Shown here piece by piece: positions 34,513-46,028 of a stretch of 64,000 nucleotides of DNA. Both the position numbers and the translations under genes were made by a program. Below the pieces are notes generated by a model, which made no database searches, was not told the DNA's origin, and saw nothing but the letters and a program-made list of their open reading frames with translations. The stretch's first letter is position 1. Each line of letters starts with the position of its first letter. Source of the DNA: Elymus sibiricus (lineage: Eukaryota > Streptophyta > Magnoliopsida > Poales > Poaceae); assembly GCA_039707655.1 (NCBI GenBank), contig CM077664.1:28694781-28758780 (forward strand). Reading direction: 5' to 3'.

Positions 34513-36745
34513 GCTCTCTCGCCCGGCATTTACTTCTCTCAGGTACCATTGATGCAATTTGCGCATTTGCGTTGGTAGAAGCTCCTCCTCGTCAGGCCTG
34601 ACCAGAGGGTTCCCGGGGACATATTTCCATGCTAGTTCCTTCGGATCCATCCTGGGGAGTTCCTCGATGCCTAGGAGTTGTTCAACAGTGATACCCATCT
34701 CTCTAGCCGCCATCTCTGTATCAGCGTTGATTACCGCCTTATCGGTACTCACCTTGAGCGGGGGGATCGATTGCACTGCCTGTTCTCTGAGCTGGGGAAC
34801 CGTTTTCTCGCTTTTATTACTACCTGTAAGGATCGACTGCTGATTTTTTTGTTGATGATATGACTTGCTAATAGAGCGTTCATAGTCTGATTGCCTTTTC
34901 TCCACAGCCGGTTTAGCAAGATTCAGAAAGTGTCGTACGACTTTCTCAGGTATTTTCTCCTTCGGCGGCGGGGGCGGTTTCGGTGCAAAATGGGCCTGCA
35001 CTTCGGAAGCCACTTGGGCTTTGGTTTCGTCCTCAGTCATCTCGTAAGCCAACTTCTTTTTGGCAGGAGGCTCGGGTTTCTTCTTTGGTGCTCTCTTCCG
35101 CTTTGGAGTTGGCCCACGCGGCGGAGATCGATATCGTGTACTCGCGCTGGGCTCCGTCTCGAGGTGGGGTGGATTTGGCTGACACGGCGGAGATCGATAT
35201 GGTGGCGGACTCGCGCTGCACTCCGCCTCGAGGTGGGTTGGAGTCGGCTGATGCGGCGGACTTGGAGGAGGAGTCGGTGCCCTTAGCGTCGAGTTTGGAA
35301 AGACGATGCAATCCTTTCTCCATACAATGATACCACGTATGGCTTCTCCCAGTGTCTGCTCCCCTTGACCTCCAGGAAAGTCAAGCTGTAGTGAGTCATA
35401 TGCCGACAGAACTTTATCCACCCCAACACGAGCATAGCCAGGTGGAATCAGATTGCCGTGGAAGGTTGCTTCAGGGGGATTTGGTAAAGCATAGTCATCC
35501 GCCACCTTCATGGATATGTTCTTCACTTTCATGTGTAGCTCACAACTTGTCGTCTCTTCGATATCATCCACGGGGTAGCGAGCCAGCAGTGCATCATCGG
35601 CCGGGACCCCCGTGGAACCCACGCTGCTTTTCGGCATAGATGGGACGGTGCAATCCAATGCTGGATCTGCTTGCTGCTGCCGCTGAGACGCCCTTTCCAG
35701 GCTAAGTGTGTCGATCTGCTCCTGCTGACGCATGAAAGCGCGATCCAACTCAGACAGCCGGTCTGCATCCTGCTTCTTCTTGTCTTCCTCCTGCTTCTTC
35801 TTTCTTGCACGGCTTCTGTAACTGACGTTCCAGTCCACAAACCCCTCAACCCACGGAACAACGCCTTTGCCTCGTGTTCGGCCCGGGTGTTCAGGATTCC
35901 CGAGGGCGCGTGTAAGCTCGTCGTTCTCTCTCTCGGGCTGGAACACCCCCGTTCGAGCCGCTTCTATTGCATCAAGTAAAGCGTCCGAGGCTTCTTTAAG
36001 ACTTGCCTGCTCAATAATCTCCCCTGTCTTTGGGTCCAACTTTCCCCCATGCGCATAAAACCAAGTCCTGCACCTGTCGGGCCAACCCAATGTTTTTGGA
36101 GTGACCCCTGCAGCAATCATCTTTTCCTCAGATTCATCCCACTAAGGCTGACCAGTCTTGTAGCCACCTGGCCCCAGAATATGGTGAAACTGTTTCTTCT
36201 CAGCATTGATCTTGTTTTTCCTCGACCGTTCCTTAGCAGCTTCTGATTCCTTGAACTCCACAAATAAGTCCCAGTGATCTTTTGCCTTCTCCAGTGCTCC
36301 AGTGAATTCTGGAGTCTTCTTTCCTGCTTCGACGTACCAGGCCTATAATCTTTTCTTGTGGTTGCGGAATTGTGTGGCCATCTTCTGAAAAGCACTCTTC
36401 TTGACTTTCTCCCGTTTTGCATCTGTTAAATGCACTGGAAGGGTGAAATGTGACATGAGCGTTTCCCAAAGCAGATCTTTTGCTCTTTCGTCGACAAAAC
36501 TAACTCCTCGATCTCCCTTTGGCTTATTCCATTCTTGAACGGAGATCGGGATTTGTTCCCTAACAATAACTCCGCACTGACGAGTAAATTTGTCCGCTTT
36601 CTTTTTAGGAGCAAGTGGTTCGCCATTTGGTTTGATCTCATCGATGTTGTACTATATGCCAGCCTGCAACTTTTTGGCCGGGCCTCATACTGCCCTGCTT
36701 GTAGAAGATTTGCTCGATCCGGAGGGCTAAAAGAAGAAAGATTCG

Positions 36746-36834
<89 letters not shown>

Positions 36835-37083
36835 CAATTAATACATGTAATGATCACCAGAGGCCTTAATTATATATACCTCGCCGGTCTTTGTTAATTG
36901 AAGATCATTTCCTTCGCCATCATTGTTTGTGTGGCCTTCGTCTGTTGGTTCTTCCTCAAATATTCCCTCACCGGAATTGTTCAGATATTGTGAGCCGTCA
37001 TCTTCAGGTTCACCCTCTGGGTTTCGGATCATGTCGAACATGATATGCTCTTGATCATGGTCGTCTCTACCGCTAGCGTCCAT
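34513..37083 (-). pseudogene. CACTA second gene, 5' part (interrupted by Angela)
   Basis: A first coding exon starts at 37083 (MDASGRDDHDQEHIMFDMIR) and runs to about 36885. After an AT-rich intron with (TA)n, further sequence reads [39 protein letters not shown] and [16 protein letters not shown] across frame changes, then a long frame from 36120 with TPKTLGWPDRCRTWFYAHGG, a coiled-coil-like charged region, a proline-rich linker with KRKRAPKKKPEPPAKKK (possible nuclear signal), and a final part up to WYLREVN at the Angela junction 34512. The architecture is that of the second protein of plant CACTA elements, often annotated as Ptta/En/Spm plant transposase. It continues at 25558. Stops and frameshifts lie near 36140, 36340 and 36640. 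Confidence 0.8.
36749..36831. repeat. (TA)n microsatellite in CACTA intron
   Basis: About 40 TA dinucleotides inside the first intron of the CACTA second gene. Confidence 0.97.
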
Positions 37084-37135
37084 AGCTTAACTAATCCAGA
37101 AGAAAGATAAAACAATTTAGTATTCAAATTAGAAT

Positions 37136-37430
37136 GCATCTCGAATAATATCACTAATACATCTCGAATAATACAGTTAATGCATCATCGAATATTATCG
37201 AATATAATATCGAATACATCTCGAATATTATCACGAATACATCTCGAATATTATCACTAATACATCTCGAATATTATCTCGAATACATCTCGAATATTAT
37301 CACTAATGCATCATTGAATATTATCGAATATAATCTCGAATACATCTCGAGTATTATCACTAATACATCTCGAATATTATCATATAACATCACTAGCTAA
37401 TACAACTTGAATATTATCGAATAATCCAGT
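37136..37430. repeat. Minisatellite of atctcgaatattatcactaa type
   Basis: Some dozen variants of a roughly 20-24 bp unit built from catctcgaatattatc and actaata lie upstream of the coding start of the CACTA second gene, in its presumed leader or intron. Units vary in length and order. Confidence 0.85.
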
Positions 37431-37440
37431 TGACTCGCGG

Positions 37441-37840
37441 TTCCTGAGGCGCGGGCGGTGGACACCCAAAGAGAAGGAACCATCACAGGATCATAGCTCG
37501 GGTGAGATCCCTAAAGAACCTGCCAGGTATTGGAGAACCTGACGTCCAACGCAACCATGTAGCGACGGACATGCTCGTCCTCCTCCCTGACACGGCGACG
37601 TACCACCTCCTCGGGGGCCGGCTGCCTTCGCACCGATAGTGGCCCACTTGACCGCCACCAAAGAAGCTCCGGGTCAACGTCGGGAGCCCGATTCCTCACC
37701 AAGCTGCGCGCCCCGGAAGGTAGCACCTCCCAGTGCCAGCCCGGCGGAGCCCAGTCCCGGACATGGCGCCTCTCAAGAAGGTTGTCGCCGCCGAGTCGAC
37801 GACGAGGATGCGGGCCGGGCATCGTCGACGTCGAGAACAA
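37441..37840 (-). pseudogene. Coding-like exon upstream of the CACTA second gene
   Basis: A minus-strand frame starting at 37840 reads MFSTSTMPGPHPRRRLGGDN, WAPPGWHWEVLPSG, DPELLWWRSSGPLSV, EEVVRRRVREEDEHVRRYMV and FSNTWQVL, then a TAG near 37510, and continues in frame with SHPSYDPVMVPSLWVSTARA. The composition is protein-like and the frame persists beyond the stop. It lies between the inferred promoter at 38575 and the start at 37083. It may be an upstream exon of the second gene or an additional CACTA protein. I do not recognise a domain. Confidence 0.5.
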
Positions 37841-38572
37841 ATTCTTATGAAAACAAATTCCTATGCAATAATTATCATTTTATTATGCTACTCATATTTA
37901 ATAAACTTTTACAACTATAGTAGATGGGCAAATTTGAACAACATTTTATAGCATTGATCCATCTAACATTCATCTAATTAACATTCATCTACACACAAAA
38001 ATACATAATAAATCCATCTAATTAACATTCATCTACACACAAAAATACATAATAAATCCATCTAATTAACATTTCTTTCAAAAAAAGAGAACCTAGGATC
38101 TTCTCAAAACACAATTGCCATTCACAAAATTCCATCAAGCATTTCTTCTATCTTAGGACAGTACCCAACATCATTTCTATGCGCAAATTCAGAAATTGGG
38201 CAAAGTTCAGAGATTGCACTGCCGTGCACTTCACTCTTCCTCTCCTTCCTCTCCTTCACAGCTTTGCCTCTGGCTCGTGCGCATCCACGGGATGCGGCAG
38301 GGGGGCGCGGGGTTGCCGAAGCCGACAGCAACGAGCACATCCGTGGCGGCGCGGGCGGCGGAGCGTGACGGGGACAGAGGGAGGGGGAGGCCTGGGCCTT
38401 ACCGGCGTTGCCGAGGAGAGGGGTGGCGAGGCACGGAGGAGACCGGCGAGGAGGAGGTCGGAGACGAGGAGCGGCGATGGCGACGAGCAGTGTGGATCGC
38501 CGGAGAACTTGGGCAGCCTGGCGGCGTGGTGATCGATTTGTCTCCTGGGCAGTGGAAAACGCTAAGTGACAG
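37841..38572 (-). other. Leader region of the CACTA second gene
   Basis: Directly downstream (minus strand) of the TATA box at 38573-38579, the first 350 bases are GC-rich and resemble a plant 5' untranslated exon. The next part (37860-38190) is AT-rich with an aattaacattcatctacaca repeat, and looks like intron. Confidence 0.45.
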
Positions 38573-38579
38573 TTATATA
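38573..38579 (-). promoter_or_regulatory. TATA box of the CACTA second gene
   Basis: Minus strand reads TATATAA. A repeat array of the subterminal type starts 10 bp upstream. The arrangement copies that at 44674-44681. Confidence 0.55.
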
Positions 38580-38585
38580 GGATCG

Positions 38586-39110
38586 ACCTTTAGTCCCGGT
38601 TGCAGCCACGAACCGGGACTAAAGGACCTTTAGTCCCGGTTCGTGGCTGCAACCGGGAATAAAGGTCTGTTTTCGGGCGCGCGGGAGGGGGCCTTTAGTC
38701 CCGGTTACAGCCACGGGCCAGGACTAAAGGTCTGTTTTCGGGCCCAAACTAAGCGCGGGAGGGGGCCTTTAGTCCCGGTTGGTGGCTCCAACCGGGACTA
38801 AAGGGTTGGTCCTGGCGTGGTGGAAGTTTAGTCCCACCACGCCAAGCGAGAGGCACTCGCACCAGTTTATAAGCCCCGCTGCGATAGCCGTCTCGAGCTC
38901 CTCTCTAAAGCAGGCACTATATGCCTAACGTTTGCCCTGCCCTGTGGGCCCTGCTAGCCCTGCGGGCCTGCATCCTGGCCCATATATAGTTGGGTTTCTA
39001 GTCGTATGCAGGCCCTGGTGGCCTAGTAGGCGGGCATTTTTTTTCTTTTTTGCATATGTTATGTCAACTTTTTAGTCCCGGTTGGTGGATCCAACCGGGA
39101 CTAAAGGTCT
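38586..39110. repeat. Internal copy of the CACTA subterminal repeat array
   Basis: Inverted pairs of cctttagtcccggtt and aaccgggactaaagg occur at 38586-38630, 38630-38667, 38690-38730, 38765-38803 and 39073-39108. This is the repeat type of the element ends, but in the middle of the element, directly upstream of the second gene's TATA box. Between the pairs lies GC-rich sequence (gggcgcgcgggaggggg). Confidence 0.9.
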
Positions 39111-39460
39111 TTTCCAGTTTTTTTTGTTTTTTGCTTTATTTTTTTCTTTTGTTTCTACTTACAGCCAAATATTTAGAGTTTTTGAGTGAATCTTTTTGGT
39201 TTAGGTCACAAAAATTATAAACTTTCTGTTAGTGCTAGTAGTTTTCAAATTTGAATAGTTTAAATTTGAATTCTTTGAAATTTGTGTGAATCACTAGTTT
39301 GTGAATAACTTTACTTTAAAAATAGATTTTTGAGTGATTCTTTTTCATGCTGTTTAATATTAGTGTGTTTTATCAGTATGTTCAATTTGGTATTTTTTAG
39401 GTTATTTAAATAGGTGTTTTAATCAAAAATAGATTCTGTTTAGCTCTTTTAGTTTTATAG

Positions 39461-40170
39461 CTCAAAAAATCATTAAATGCATGAAAAATAGCGAATGAAG
39501 TCAGAAAGGGTTGAAAATTTATGATGTGGCTTTCAATGGTGCATGTTGATTGCACAAAAAGTCTGGAGTTAAAATAAGTTTAAAAAAATGAAATGCCTTT
39601 GTAACAGATGAGTTTTCGTCCGAAACCCTTGTACTTCGAAAGAGATTGTCCAGTTTGTACACGAAGTGCATCCAGTTTTTGCCGTAACCCTCTCAACTTT
39701 TTAGCACATGCTATGTGGGTGAAATGATGATACCATGCCAAGTTTCAACCTTTTCAGAGTTCATTTGTAGTGCTTTTCAATTTTAGGGTCATTTAGCTCA
39801 AAAAAATCAATAAATGCATGAAAAATAGCAAATGAAGTCAGAAAGGGTTGAAAATTGATGACGTGGCTTTGAATGGTGCATATTGAACGCACAAAAAGTC
39901 TGGAGTTAAAATAAGTTTATAAAAATAAAATGCCTTTTGTAACAGATGAGTTTTCGTCCGAAACCCTGATACTTCGAAAGAGATTGTCTAGTTTGTACAC
40001 GAAGTGCATCCAGTTTTTGCCGTAACCCTCTCAACTTTTTAGCACATGCTATGTGGGTGAAATGATGATACCATGCCAAGTTTCAACCTTTTCAGAGTTC
40101 ATTTGTAGTGCTTTTCAATTTCAGGGTCATTTAGCTCAAAAAAATCAATAAATGCATGAAAAATAGCGTT
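39461..40170. repeat. 336-bp tandem repeat downstream of the transposase
   Basis: The start ctcaaaaaa.tca.taaatgcatg recurs at 39461, 39797 and 40135. The first two units are nearly full length, sharing gaaatgatgataccatgcca and tttcaaccttttcagagttc; the third is truncated. The block lies between the transposase stop at 40304 and the internal array. Confidence 0.88.
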
Positions 40171-40303
40171 CCTTCGCGTTTCAAATGCCAAAACACATAT
40201 ATACCCTAACTATTACAAAGATTCCCTCCGGTTTGTCTGAAGTGGGACTTTCCAGATAAGTCCGGAAACTCACTAGAGAAGAAAGTGATGACGGTGAAGC
40301 CGG

Positions 40304-43300
40304 TCACATCCTAGAGTGGGATATTGGGGTATAAAACTTTTTCTTCGCTTTGCGCCGTAACCATGGACAATCTTCATCATTTAATAGGATGCTTGGGTCA
40401 GTCTTCACTGTGAAGGGAGCAATTTCATGAAACTTTTCATAATTTTCTGACATGTCTGTCTTGTCCTCCACTCCCACGATGTTTCTTTTCCCTGAAAGAA
40501 CTATGTGGCGCTTTGGCTCATCGTATGATGTATTCGCTTCCTTATCTTTTCTTTTTCTTGGCTTGGTAGACATGTCCTTCACATAGAAAACCTGCGCCAC
40601 ATCATTGGCTAGGACGAATGGTTCGTCTGTGTACCCAAGATTGTTGAGATCCACTGTTGTCATTCCGTACCGCGGGTCTTCCTTTACCCCGCCTCCAGTC
40701 AGATTGAACCATTTGCACCGAAACAAAGGGACCTTCAAATCACGTCCATAGTCAAGTTCCCATATCTTCTCTATGTAACCATAATATGTGTCCTTTGGCC
40801 TATTGGTGTTTGCTGCATCAAAGCGGACACCACTGCTTTGGTTGGTGCTCTTTTTATCTTGGGCGATCGTGTAAAATGTATTCCCATTTATCTTGTACCC
40901 TTTGAAAGTCGATATAGTCGAAGATGGTGACTTGGCCAGCAAGTACAGCTCATCTCGAACAGTGTCGTCATGCATGAGACGTGTTTGCAACCAACCGCCG
41001 AATGACGCCATGTGTGTACGTTTGATCCAGGGCTCAGACTGCTCCGGGTTCTTGGAGCGTACACTATCCAGGTGTTCCTCGATATACGGAGCCACCAAGC
41101 TGGAATTTTGTAGAACTGTGTAGTGTGCTTGCGCCCAAGAATGCCCGTCCATACATATTACTGAATCCTTTCCTAGCGTGCCTTTTCCACCCAGTCTGCC
41201 CTCATGTCGCGATTCGGGAACACCAATCGGCTTAAGGTCAGGAATAAAGTCAACACAAAACTCAATGACCTCCTCTGTTTCATGGCCCTTGGAGATGCTT
41301 CCTTCTGGCCTAGCACAGTTATGAACATATTTCTTTAAGACTCCCATGAACCTCTCAAAGGGGAACATATTGTGTAGAAATACAGGACCCAGAATGGCAA
41401 TCTCGTCGACTAGGTGAACTAGGACGTGCGTCATGATATTGAAGAAGGATGGTGGGAACACCAACTCAAAACTGACAAGACATTGCACCAAATCATTCTG
41501 TAACCTTGGTAGGATTTCTGGATCGATTACCTTCTGAGAGATTGCATTGAGAAATGCACATAGCTTCACAATGGCTAATCGAACATTGTCCGGTAGAAGC
41601 CCCCTCAATGCAACCGGAAGCAATTGCGTCATAATCACGTGGCAGTCATGAGACTTTAGGTTCTGGAACTTTTTCTCTACCATATTTATTATTCCCTTTA
41701 TATTCGACGAGAAGCCAGACGGGACCTTCATACTGAGCAGGCATTCAAAGAAGATTTCCTTCTCTTCTTTGGTAAGAGCGTAGCTGGTAGGACCTTGATA
41801 CTGCTTTGGATGCATGCCGTCTTTTCCGTGCATACGTTGCTGGTCCTCCCGTGCCTCCGGTGTATCTTTTGTCTTCCCATACAAGCCCAAGAAGCCTAGA
41901 AGGTTCACGCAAAGATTCTTTGTCACGTGCATCACGTCGATTGCAGAGCGGACCTCTAGGTCTTTCCAATAGGGTAGGTCCCAAAATATAGATTTCTTCT
42001 TCCACATGGGTGCGTGTCCGTCAGCGTCATTTGGAACAGATTGTCCGCCAGGACCCTTTCCAAAGATTACTTTTAAATCCTTGACCATATCAAGTATATC
42101 ATCACCAGTACGGTGGCGAGGCTTCTTCCGGTGATCTGCCTCACCTTTGAAATGCTTGCCTTTCTTTCTTAAGAGATGCTTGCTCGGAAGAAATCGACGA
42201 TGTCCCAGGTACACATTCTTCTTACATTTATCCAAATATATACTTTCGGTCTCATCTAAACAGTGCGTGCATGCGTGGTATCCCTTGTTTGTCTGTCCTG
42301 AAAGGTTACTATGAGCAGGCCAATCATTGATGGTTACAAACAGCAACGCTCGTAGGTCAAATTCCTGCTGTTTGTTCTCATCCCACACACGTACACCTTT
42401 TATGTCCCACAGCTGTAAAAGTTCTTCAACTAATGGCCTTAGGTACACATCAACGTCGTTGGCAGGTTGCTTGGGGCCTTGGATGAGCACTGGCATCATA
42501 ATGAACTTCCGCTTCATGCACAACCAAGGAGGAAGGTTATAGATACATAGAGTCACAGGCCAGGTGCTATGATTGCTGCTCTGCTCCCCAAAAGGATTAA
42601 TGCCATCTGCACTTAAACCAAACCATACGTTCCTTGCGTCATTTGCAAAGTCCCGCCACTTTCTCTTGATTTTTCTCCAATGCGACCCGTCAGCGGGTAC
42701 TCTCAACTTCCCGTTTTTCTTACGGTCTTCTTTGTGCCATCGCATCAACTTGGCATGCTCTTTGTTTTGGAACAAACGTTTCAACCGTGGTATTATAGGA
42801 GCATACCACATCACCTTGGTAGGAATCCTCTTCCTGGGGCGCTCGCCCTCAACATCATCACCAGGGTCATCGCGGCTGATCTTATAGCGCAATGCACCGC
42901 ATACCGGGCATGCATTCAGATTCTCGTACTCCTCACCGCGGTAGAGGATGCAGTCATTAGGGCATGCATGTATCTTCTGCACCTCTAATCCTATAGGGCA
43001 GACAACCTTCTTTGCTTCGTACGTACTGTCGGACAATTCGTTGTCCTTTGGAAGCTTCTTCTTCATTATTTTCAGCAACTTTTCAAATCCCTTGTCAGAT
43101 ACACCATTCTCTGCCTTCCATTGCAGCAATTCCAGTGTGGTACCCAGCTTTTTCTTGTCATCTACGCAATTTGGGTACAACAATTTTTTGTGATCCTCTA
43201 ACATGCGCTGCAACTTCAACTTCTCCTTTTCACTTTCGAAGTTTCTCTTTGCATCAGCAATGGCCCGACCAAGATCATCAGCAGGCTCATCTGATGCCTC

Positions 43301-43641
43301 TTCTTCAGCTTCTTCTTCTTTATTCTCTTCCCCCATTGTAGTACCATCGTATTCAGGGAACTCAGGATAGTTGTCATCATCCTCTTCTTCTTCATTCTCT
43401 GCATTAGAACCCCTCTTTCTCCGTGCTTGGTCCAATAGTTATAGCCGGACATGAAACCGGACGTAAACAGGTGGACGTGAATGACTTTTGAGCTAGAGTA
43501 ATTCCTATCATTCTTACAGACACCACATGGACAACACATAAAACCATTCCGCTTGTTTGCCTCAGCCGCACGCAGAAAACTATGCACGCCATTAATGAAC
43601 TGGGGAGAGCGTCGGTCATCGTACATCCATTGCCGACTCAT
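40304..43641 (-). pseudogene. CACTA TNP2-type transposase
   Basis: This enzyme cuts and rejoins the CACTA element ends. The start MSRQWMYDDRRSPQFING at 43641 belongs to the transposase-associated N-terminal domain, with CPCGVCKN and the HLFTSGFMSGYNYW stretch. After an acidic stretch, the long 1043-codon frame ending at 40304 contains a zinc-ribbon-like CPNDCILYR..CPVCG, the TNP2 core (DLRALLFVTINDWPAHSNLS, GYHACTHC), a region like DUF4218 (LLPVALRGLLPDNVRLAIVK, HVLVHLVDEI) and one like DUF4216 (VPLFRCKWFNL). The N-terminal frame and the long frame overlap but are offset near 43400-43435, in the acidic GERG..ENEEEEDDD part, so a small indel has broken the gene there; an unusual intron is less likely. 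The rest is intact, which suggests recent loss. Confidence 0.9.
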
Positions 43642-43732
43642 CTTCATTACACAACACCGAAAAGACCAAATTAATTCAAGTTCATACATAAAGTTCATAC
43701 ACACTTATTCTCATAAAAGAACATAAAACTAT

Positions 43733-44176
43733 CTAGCTAAAGCATTTAAATGCAACAACAAATGCGATCAAAATCACAACTAAGGTAATAATTGATCCAA
43801 CAGCATAATGATACCAAGCCTCTTTATTAACGGCATATTTTCTAATCTTTCTAATCTTCAAGCGCATTGCATCAATCTTGATCTTGTGATCATCGACGAC
43901 ATCGGCAACATACAACTCCAATTTCATCTTCTCTTCTTCAATTATTTTCAATTTTTCTTTCAAATACTCGTTTTCTTTTTCAACTAAATTTAACTTCTCG
44001 ACAAGAGGGTCGGTTGCAATTTCCGGTTCACATACCTCCTAGATAAAAATATCTATGTCAACTTGATGGGCATAATTGTCATAAACACGAAATGCAACAA
44101 ATAGTTATAAAAGAGAATATACCACATCCGAATCATAAACCGGACGAGGGTCGACGGGGACGGATATCAAAGTCAT
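43733..44176 (-). CDS. Small coiled-coil, single-membrane-segment protein of the CACTA element
   Basis: Two exons on the minus strand: 44176-44123 (MTLISVPVDPRPVYDSDV) and 44038-43733, joined in phase 0 across an intron with GT at 44122/44121 and AG at 44040/44039. The 119-residue product has an acidic start, a charged helical region rich in K, E and I (residues about 40-85, coiled-coil-like), and a C-terminal hydrophobic segment (HYAVGSIITLVVILIAFVVA) before KCFS. It lies between the right-end promoter and the transposase and has no stop or frameshift. I recall near-identical hypothetical proteins being common in Triticeae proteomes, but no function is known to me. A membrane-anchored protein is unexpected for a DNA transposon. 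It could also be a captured host gene that spread with the element. Confidence 0.72.
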
Positions 44177-44673
44177 GGCACTACGTATAACAAACAATCA
44201 TACAAGTAAGAAAATTATACAAGTAACTATCTAAATCATACAAATAAGATTTTTTTATATAAAAAGGATAAGAACAAGAGGCTCACCAAGGTGGTGCCGG
44301 CGACGGGACGGTGCGGGCGATCGACGGTGGTTAGGACGGGGACGGGAAGGCACTAAGTAAACCACACCTACACATATGCAAACTAAGAAGTTAATTTGTG
44401 CTCAAATTGCATATAAATCAAATAAACTCCCACATAATTACTCCCAAACTAAAATCCACAAATCACTATACTTATAGAGCATTGCACGAGCTAATCTAGC
44501 AATGAGAGATGAAAGGACAAAGTTGCTAACCTTTGTGAACACTTGGATAGATGGGGTGCCTTCAAATCTTGACAAATCTTTGGCAAAAATGGAGGATGAG
44601 CTCGAGCAAGGGGAAGAACAGAGGAGAGAAAGGGGAAAACAGAGAGAATGGGCTCGGGCAGGAAGAAGAAGGG
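44177..44673 (-). other. Leader of the first CACTA transcription unit
   Basis: Between the TATA box and the first start codon lies a pyrimidine-rich leader (ctctctgttttcccc on the minus strand) and a likely intron ending near 44360. I see no further open frame of note. Confidence 0.45.
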
Positions 44674-44681
44674 TTTATATA
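44674..44681 (-). promoter_or_regulatory. TATA box of the first CACTA transcription unit
   Basis: Minus strand reads TATATAAA just inside the right terminal array, whose first repeat starts about 9 bp upstream. This would drive the small membrane protein and perhaps the transposase. Confidence 0.6.
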
Positions 44682-44689
44682 GGGAAGTC

Positions 44690-45112
44690 TTTAGTCTCGG
44701 TTGGTTATACAAACCGGGACTTAAGGTCCACCTCTAGTCCCGGTTTGTGATACAAACCGAGACTAAAGGGGCTCGTGGGGCCCCAGCCTGACACCAGCCT
44801 GCCACCACCCCTTTAGTCCCGGTTTGTATCACAAACCGGGACTAAAGGTCAATCTCTAGTCCCGGTTTGTGATACAAACCGGGACTAAAGGGGATCGTGG
44901 GGGCCCCAGCCTGACACCAGCCGGCCACCACCCCTTTAGTCCCGGTTTGTATCACAAACCGGGACTATAGGTAGAAAATGAACCGGGACTAATGATGCCC
45001 GTGCCCCCGACCGCTCCTAGCCGTTGGAACCGGGACTAATGGTCACATTAGTCCCGGGCCGTAATCAAACCGGGACTAAAGGGGCGGACGAAAGGTCTGT
45101 TTTCTACTAGTG
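44690..45112. repeat. Subterminal repeat array, right end of inner CACTA
   Basis: Inverted pairs of ctttagtcccggtttgt and acaaaccgggactaaag, with two nearly identical blocks of about 120 bp (44755-44870 and 44880-44965). Confidence 0.93.
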
Positions 45113-45258
45113 GTAGTGTTTGCACTTGGGACGTGCACCCAATCTTGAACGCTGCTACTAGTTGTGTATGGATTTAAAAAAAATACTGTAATTTCAAAAT
45201 ATGTTTTATTTCATTTAGAAAATACAAACTAAATACACTAGAAAACCACTTCATTCAT

Positions 45259-46028
45259 TCATTCAAATACATATATATAGTTCATCCATACATCTAAAAT
45301 ATGTACATTTATCTGGTATACAATGCCGAGAGACGAGTCAATGCACCGCCGCACATTCCGTCGCCTCGGCGCCACACGTAACCCCATGTGCTGGATGTTG
45401 TCGCTGCGTGTCACAGCTTTGTAATTGGCACACATAGTTGCAAGCCATCGTTGTCGCCGCCACACGGATTCCTAGATCATGCATTTATCAAACAAGTATC
45501 ATACAGACACTACCGGAATCGGCAAACGAATTTTGCATTGGATTTATATAAGAATACTAGATACTAGAAATTGTATTGCTTGCCAATCATGATCTCGAAT
45601 TGCATCTAAAAGAATTGTCCATGAACTTCCAAAAAGACGATATTGATTCAGACCGCCATTTGCTCTCAGAAAGTTATTTGGGAACAACTGTTCTATTCTC
45701 TGGACTAACAATATTAGTTAGTTGTTCAGTGATATATAAGTTCAAGGAGTAAGCAGAATAGGGATATCGACAATCCATAAAGCCCATAAGTTGTATACAT
45801 ACATTTGCAATTATCCCAAAGGGGATACAGAGGAATTAAAACCTAGTACCTTGGAACTTCAAAATAGACGTTGGATATATTGTGAGCCACTGTTATCGCT
45901 ACTTGGAAAGTTGAAACACTGCTAGTCGTTAGTACAACATATGCATTATTCGGAGATGATAGCCTATGCAATGCAACATTTGCTTTGGCATTAGGTATCA
46001 CAGTTTCATTTTTAGTGTAATAAGGCAC
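45259..46028 (-). pseudogene. Exon-like pieces in the outer CACTA right arm, unknown gene
   Basis: Three minus-strand stretches look coding. 46028-45843 reads NETVIPNAKANVALHRLSS, NNAYVVLTTSSVSTFQVAI and NISNVYFEVP, then a GT. About 45704-45530 is preceded by a tccag acceptor and reads IEQLFPNNFLRANGGLNQYR and LFGSSWTILLDAIRDHDWQA. 45471-45259, preceded by atctag, reads ESVWRRQRWLATMCANYKAV. Splice-like borders and clean frames suggest a multi-exon gene on the minus strand. I do not recognise it. It may be a captured host gene or a protein of the element. Confidence 0.45.

Larger units (their letters stand above)
23870..45112 (-). mobile_element. Inner autonomous-type CACTA transposon, TSD gta
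   Basis: The ends are cactagtacaaaacgggcc at 23870 and, reversed at 45112, cactagtagaaaacagacc. The duplication gta lies at 23867-23869 and 45113-45115. Arrays of tttagtcccggtt / aaccgggactaaa occupy both ends. On the minus strand it encodes a small membrane protein, a TNP2 transposase and a second gene with a Ulp1-like end. Without the Angela insertion it is about 12.3 kb. The second gene is split and has nonsense changes, and the transposase has a frame break near its start, so this copy is likely inactive. Confidence 0.95.
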
